Under the pieces are notes generated by a model. That model was given only the letters and a program-made list of their open reading frames with translations, ran no database searches and had not been told where the DNA came from. Positions 26,041 to 29,005 of a DNA stretch of 29,005 nucleotides are shown piece by piece. The DNA is from Lachnospiraceae bacterium UBA4364. GTDB taxonomy: Bacteria; Bacillota; Clostridia; Lachnospirales; Lachnospiraceae. Numbering within the stretch: the stretch's first letter is position 1; every line of letters begins with the position of its first letter. Made by a program: the position numbers and the translations under genes. Location: the NCBI GenBank assembly GCA_002393955.1, contig DGSK01000019.1, forward strand, positions 9,290-38,294, read 5' to 3'.

Positions 26041-26091
26041 GCCTGTGGCGGAAAAATACCGGAGACGATATGTCTATGCCTACACCGATCA

Positions 26092-26895
26092 TCACTTTGT
26101 CACTATAAGCACCCAGCTTCCGCCCGCATGTGGATCATAGCCTACAGCCATCTTTTTGTACTTGCCCAATAAAACATCCTTCTTGCTGTCACCTCTTGAC
26201 CAGTTGCGGACAGCTTCGTCCGGATTCTCAAGTCCCACTATAATGCACTGGCCTGCCTCATCATAGCTGATGCCCTTCTCCTGCAGAAGAGACTTGAATG
26301 ACTGACCGTTAGGCCTTTTCTCGGAATTTAACTCTGCAAGCTCGGCAGCGCGTATCATTGCTACCTCCGCCAGGGAATCAGACCACAGCAGCTCACCCTT
26401 TTTCTCTTCAGCACGCTTTGCATTAACATAGTCAGCCGCTTTCTTTGCCATTGAAAGCTTATAGTCATACGTATTTACATTTACACTTGAATCTGCAGCT
26501 GCCGGCTTTCCGTTCTCAGCAGCCTGATTAGGGAAACGTCCCTCAGTCTTGCCGCATACTGCATAATGGAAGAACAGCATATTTGCATCTGTTCCCATCA
26601 CTGCTGCCACCTGCGGATACTTTGCCGCATAATATGCCGCATCAAATCCGTCAGCGGATGCCGCCGTGGCAAGCCTCCCCTCAGTCTTGCCGCATACCTG
26701 ATAGTGAGCATAAAGAGCGGCAGTATCAGTTCCCATTGCCGCTACCACATCGGGATTATTTGCCGCATAATACTCCCCGTCAAAAACAGTTCCATCCGGC
26801 ATGATCTCCGGTGCCGCCTCAGCCTTTGCCGGTGCCAAACATACTGCTGCAGCAAGCGCAAGCGCTGCCCCTGTCATAAATGCTTTCAGTTTCAT
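26092..26895 (-). CDS. Secreted CAP/SCP-domain protein with two N-terminal repeats (267 aa)
   Basis: A signal peptide is clear: MKLK, a hydrophobic core, and a likely cleavage site after AEA near residue 27. Two repeats of 37 residues follow (38-74 and 84-120), each F-D-x-x-Y-Y-A-A-x-x-P-x-V-A-A-x-M-G-T-D and ending HY-VCGKTEGR; similar repeats occur in secreted Lachnospiraceae proteins and may bind the cell wall or a polysaccharide. Residues 141-267 are a CAP (YkwD-like) domain with RPNGQSF and the C-terminal GGSWVLIVTK. The His usually found shortly before RPNG is not there (LNSEKRPNG), so a metal-dependent activity is doubtful. The ATG at 26895 has a strong GAGGAGG site. The DGC gene is 88 bp upstream. 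Confidence 0.85.
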   Translation of the reverse strand: MKLKAFMTGAALALAAAVCLAPAKAEAAPEIMPDGTVFDGEYYAANNPDVVAAMGTDTAALYAHYQVCGKTEGRLATAASADGFDAAYYAAKYPQVAAVMGTDANMLFFHYAVCGKTEGRFPNQAAENGKPAAADSSVNVNTYDYKLSMAKKAADYVNAKRAEEKKGELLWSDSLAEVAMIRAAELAELNSEKRPNGQSFKSLLQEKGISYDEAGQCIIVGLENPDEAVRNWSRGDSKKDVLLGKYKKMAVGYDPHAGGSWVLIVTK

Positions 26896-26983
26896 TTTTA
26901 CTTCCTCCTCTTCATTTTTGTCTGCTCAACTGCAGTTACTGCTGCATTCCTCAGCCTGCCATAATAACAATAACCATAAACCC

Positions 26984-28612
26984 TTATTTTCTTGATGCTT
27001 TCATGCTCTTCTTTTTGTTATACATTGCCTTATCAGCACGGGCAAAGGTATCCTCGATTGACCGGTCCCTGTCCGGATCATACAGGGCATACCCCAATGC
27101 CGCCGAGATCCTTTCCCAGGACTTTAAGTCATTATCACCGGCCACCCTGTCAATCTCCTCATTAAACTTACCGGCAAGCTGTTCTATATGCACATAATCA
27201 TAGCCCTTAAGCAGCACAACAAACTCATCGCCGCCCACTCTGAATACAGGTGAATGTTCAAATGTAAGACAGATCATTCGGCACAGCTTACGTATAGCCA
27301 GATTGCCCACATCATGTCCGTAATTATCATTTATCCGTTTCAGATAATTCATGTCAATCATAACGATACCATAATCGTGGGTGCCTTTTTCGATATCAGA
27401 TCTTATGGACAGCACCTCTGCATCATATGCATTTTTATTTCTTATGCCCGTAAGGGAATCATGGGTAGCCTCCTCCCTTGCTGCAGTAAGCGCAATGGTG
27501 GTATTCTTAAGGCTGCTCATATATTCATTTATCTCCTGGATCATTGATGCGGTCTGTTCGTAAAGCACGGCGATCTCATCATTTCCCGAATTCAGAGCGG
27601 AAATGTCATCAGCCACAGCACCATCTTTCACCCTCTTGTAAACACCCACATTCTGGCTTAAGCGAACTATTCTGGAAACTATGGTACGATGAATAAAAAA
27701 CACGCAGATGAACAGGCCAAACGCAAGTATCAATCCGCTAACAAGAGAAAGTGCGACAGCCTCTCCTATCAGGTTGCCGTTTACATAGTCGATATCAAGA
27801 TCCACACCTATAAGCCCGCGTTTTTCAGCATTTATATAAACAGGTATGTAATATGAATACGTCCTGCCGTATTCGTTATCAAAAATATCATAGTCTTCCA
27901 GAAGCTTGCCGCTGCGCCATGTGTCAAAAAGCCTGGAGCAATCCTCGTAAGACTCCTCATAATCATCAAACAGGTGGAGACGGTTCTCACTCTCATCTCC
28001 TTCATATACACGCTCTACGTCAAACATGTAGATAACATGGGAACCGTTACCGTTTGGATACATGAAATAAACATAGGAAAGATCAAAATCTTCCGCTATT
28101 TCCTCAAATTCAAGGAACCACTTTGCCTGATAATATGTACAGAAGGCAAGTTTAAGCTCCTCGTCCATATCACTAAAACTGACATCTTTCCCAAAAGCTT
28201 TGCCGGGGTAACGTTCGGAAAAAGCACGCTCAAAACTCTCTTTAGCTGATACTACAAACGCTTCATCAAAATCACATGGGATGTATACATTCAGGCTGTT
28301 CTCAAGCATATAGTCCTGAAACTGGATAAAAGTGTCGCCCTCCTTTGCAAGCTCATCCCTTAGATGAAAGCCCACTTTCTTCATGCTCAGGATATTCTGT
28401 TCCTTATACGCATTGCTCCTGCTTAAATATATGCCGACACTGTTTATGACGAGTACAACCATAACAAGCACGACGAAAAAAACTATAAGCTTCGTCGAAA
28501 TATGCCCTGTCTTTTTCGCCTTTTTCTCCGATGTTCCGACTGTGTTTTTCTTCGGCTCTATGATTTTTTCAGTTTCCTCCATAAGCAGGTCTTTGTTTCT
28601 GTCTTCACTCAT
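26984..28612 (-). CDS. Membrane-bound diguanylate cyclase (542 aa)
   Basis: Residues 1-40 are charged and cytoplasmic, transmembrane segment 1 is about 41-63, an extracytoplasmic sensor of about 220 residues (Cache-like; YSYYIPVYINAEKRGLIGVD near its end) follows, transmembrane segment 2 is about 287-307, then a HAMP-like linker and a GGDEF domain from about 385. The catalytic loop is a perfect GGDEF (460-464, FRVGGDEFVVLL) and the substrate Asp lies in IDMNYLKRIND. The inhibitory I-site RxxD is absent: F and S occupy its Arg and Asp positions upstream of the loop. It should make cyclic-di-GMP in response to an external signal without this product inhibition. The ATG at 28612 has GAGGG ten bases ahead. 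It has its own extended -10 promoter and is followed by the CAP-domain gene. Confidence 0.92.
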   Translation of the reverse strand: MSEDRNKDLLMEETEKIIEPKKNTVGTSEKKAKKTGHISTKLIVFFVVLVMVVLVINSVGIYLSRSNAYKEQNILSMKKVGFHLRDELAKEGDTFIQFQDYMLENSLNVYIPCDFDEAFVVSAKESFERAFSERYPGKAFGKDVSFSDMDEELKLAFCTYYQAKWFLEFEEIAEDFDLSYVYFMYPNGNGSHVIYMFDVERVYEGDESENRLHLFDDYEESYEDCSRLFDTWRSGKLLEDYDIFDNEYGRTYSYYIPVYINAEKRGLIGVDLDIDYVNGNLIGEAVALSLVSGLILAFGLFICVFFIHRTIVSRIVRLSQNVGVYKRVKDGAVADDISALNSGNDEIAVLYEQTASMIQEINEYMSSLKNTTIALTAAREEATHDSLTGIRNKNAYDAEVLSIRSDIEKGTHDYGIVMIDMNYLKRINDNYGHDVGNLAIRKLCRMICLTFEHSPVFRVGGDEFVVLLKGYDYVHIEQLAGKFNEEIDRVAGDNDLKSWERISAALGYALYDPDRDRSIEDTFARADKAMYNKKKSMKASRK

Positions 28613-28672
28613 AAACTGCAGCCCTCACCATTCTTGCATACAGGTTGATCAATGGGTAAAAAACACAGTCTT

Positions 28673-28701
28673 ATTATAACATACAGCAGACTTATCCGTC
28701 A
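28673..28701 (-). promoter_or_regulatory. Extended -10 promoter of the diguanylate cyclase gene
   Basis: TGTTATAAT (28673-28681) on the minus strand is a perfect extended -10. The 17-bp-spaced hexamer TGACGG (28696-28701) is a weak -35, as is common with an extended -10. It would give a leader of about 55 nt. Confidence 0.5.
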
Positions 28702-28739
28702 CCGTTATTTCCCCGGCACGAATTCTTTAAGGCATACTT

Positions 28740-28877
28740 ACTAAAACTTCCCACATATAGTCTGTGGAAAGGGAACGACGACTCGCATATGCACCGGAAC
28801 CAATGCAACGCATCGTGATTGTTCCGGCGCAATTGCGAGTGTCGTTCTAAGTAGTTCAGTTAGTGGGAAGTTTTAGT
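28740..28877. repeat. Long imperfect palindrome (about 138 bp)
   Basis: Outer arms of 15 bp are perfect complements (ACTAAAACTTCCCAC at 28740-28754, and 28863-28877). After an internal loop there is a second stem (28773-28787 with 28834-28847, one bulge), then a third (28791-28800 with 28821-28830, one mismatch that becomes a G-U wobble on the minus strand), then a small ATGC/GCAT loop. No T-run follows on either strand. The outer arm touches the stop codon of the flanking gene. It has no coding potential I trust. Confidence 0.75.
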
Positions 28878-29005
28878 TATTTACTGTCTTTACTTCTGCT
28901 TAACATCTTCTTCTCCACCAGGAAATACATCCCGAAGGATACCGCCAGCACACATACAGCATACAATATAAAATCCGGCAGCTTATATTCGCTATGCCCC
29001 ATCAG
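28877..29005 (-). CDS. C-terminal end of a membrane protein, possibly acyltransferase-3 family (partial)
   Basis: Forty-two codons and a stop (TAA at 28879-28877); the frame stays open to the window edge. It reads HSEYKLPDFILYAVCVLAVS, one hydrophobic segment, and then the basic tail FLVEKKMLSRSKDSK. The ending hydrophobic-segment-VEKK resembles the C-termini of acyltransferase-3 (OafA-type) proteins, but this is a weak match from few residues. An independent 41-residue membrane peptide starting at the ATG at 29002 is possible, though I see no sequence upstream to test it. Confidence 0.45.
   Translation of the reverse strand: MMGHSEYKLPDFILYAVCVLAVSFGMYFLVEKKMLSRSKDSK

Larger units (their letters stand above)
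25758..26091. other. 334-bp intergenic region between addB and the CAP-domain gene
   Basis: Contains the possible addB promoter (25804-25833), a strong hairpin that may terminate the CAP gene (25927-25954), and a repeat motif shared with the region upstream of the CPBP gene (26012-26040). I see no credible gene in it. About 135 bp separate the CAP stop codon from the hairpin, which is long for a terminator. Confidence 0.6.

Noticed and set aside
28740..28877. The long palindrome as an intrinsic terminator
   Set aside because: No T-run after the outer stem on either strand and an internal loop far larger than in known terminators.

Overview
The window looks like chromosomal DNA of an anaerobic clostridial bacterium, most likely a Lachnospiraceae member of the Butyrivibrio type. 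This is inferred from gene content and protein style (AddAB instead of RecBCD, a fused glutamine-dependent NAD synthetase, DUF368, LacI-sensor signalling proteins, CAP-domain secreted proteins), not from a marker gene. Every gene I can support is on the minus strand, so the genes are transcribed from high to low coordinates. I see no rRNA, tRNA, CRISPR array, insertion sequence or prophage.

Layout in transcription order. (1) 28877-29005: the C-terminal end of a probable membrane protein, followed at once by a large imperfect hairpin (28740-28877). (2) 26984-28612: a membrane-bound GGDEF diguanylate cyclase, then a secreted CAP-domain protein (26092-26895) with two N-terminal repeats. (3) 18602-25757: addB and addA, overlapping by 8 bp, the double-strand-break repair helicase-nuclease. 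(4) 16129-18420: a GAF plus HD-GYP protein with its own promoter and a clear intrinsic terminator. (5) 15928-16075: a dense cluster of inverted repeats. (6) 11451-15885: a tight group encoding a CPBP intramembrane protease, a ParB-like/BMP-sensor fusion, a metallophosphoesterase (4-bp overlap) and HisC. (7) 9565-11285: a DUF368 (PopT-type) polyprenyl-phosphate transporter and a methyltransferase. (8) 6939-9388: nadE and a guanine-deaminase-like enzyme. (9) 434-6798: a probable five-gene operon of aminotransferase, GNAT acetyltransferase, ParB-like/HAD fusion, stand-alone HAD paralogue, and a large LacI-sensor/EAL/beta-helix protein. (10) 1-257: the start of an MsmX/UgpC-type sugar ABC transporter ATPase behind a well-formed promoter that carries a cre-like palindrome.

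Two themes stand out. First, cyclic-di-GMP metabolism is represented by three different enzyme classes (GGDEF, HD-GYP, EAL), each with a different sensor. Second, two unrelated proteins carry ParB/sulfiredoxin-like domains fused to other modules (HAD phosphatase fold; BMP nucleoside-binding fold), each in a tight gene cluster. The most unusual protein is the 1088-residue EAL protein, which ends in seven Gly-rich beta-helix-like repeats normally associated with secreted surface proteins, although it has no signal peptide or membrane segment. The best candidates for something undescribed are this protein with its HAD/ParB-HAD neighbours, and the ParB-BMP/metallophosphoesterase pair.
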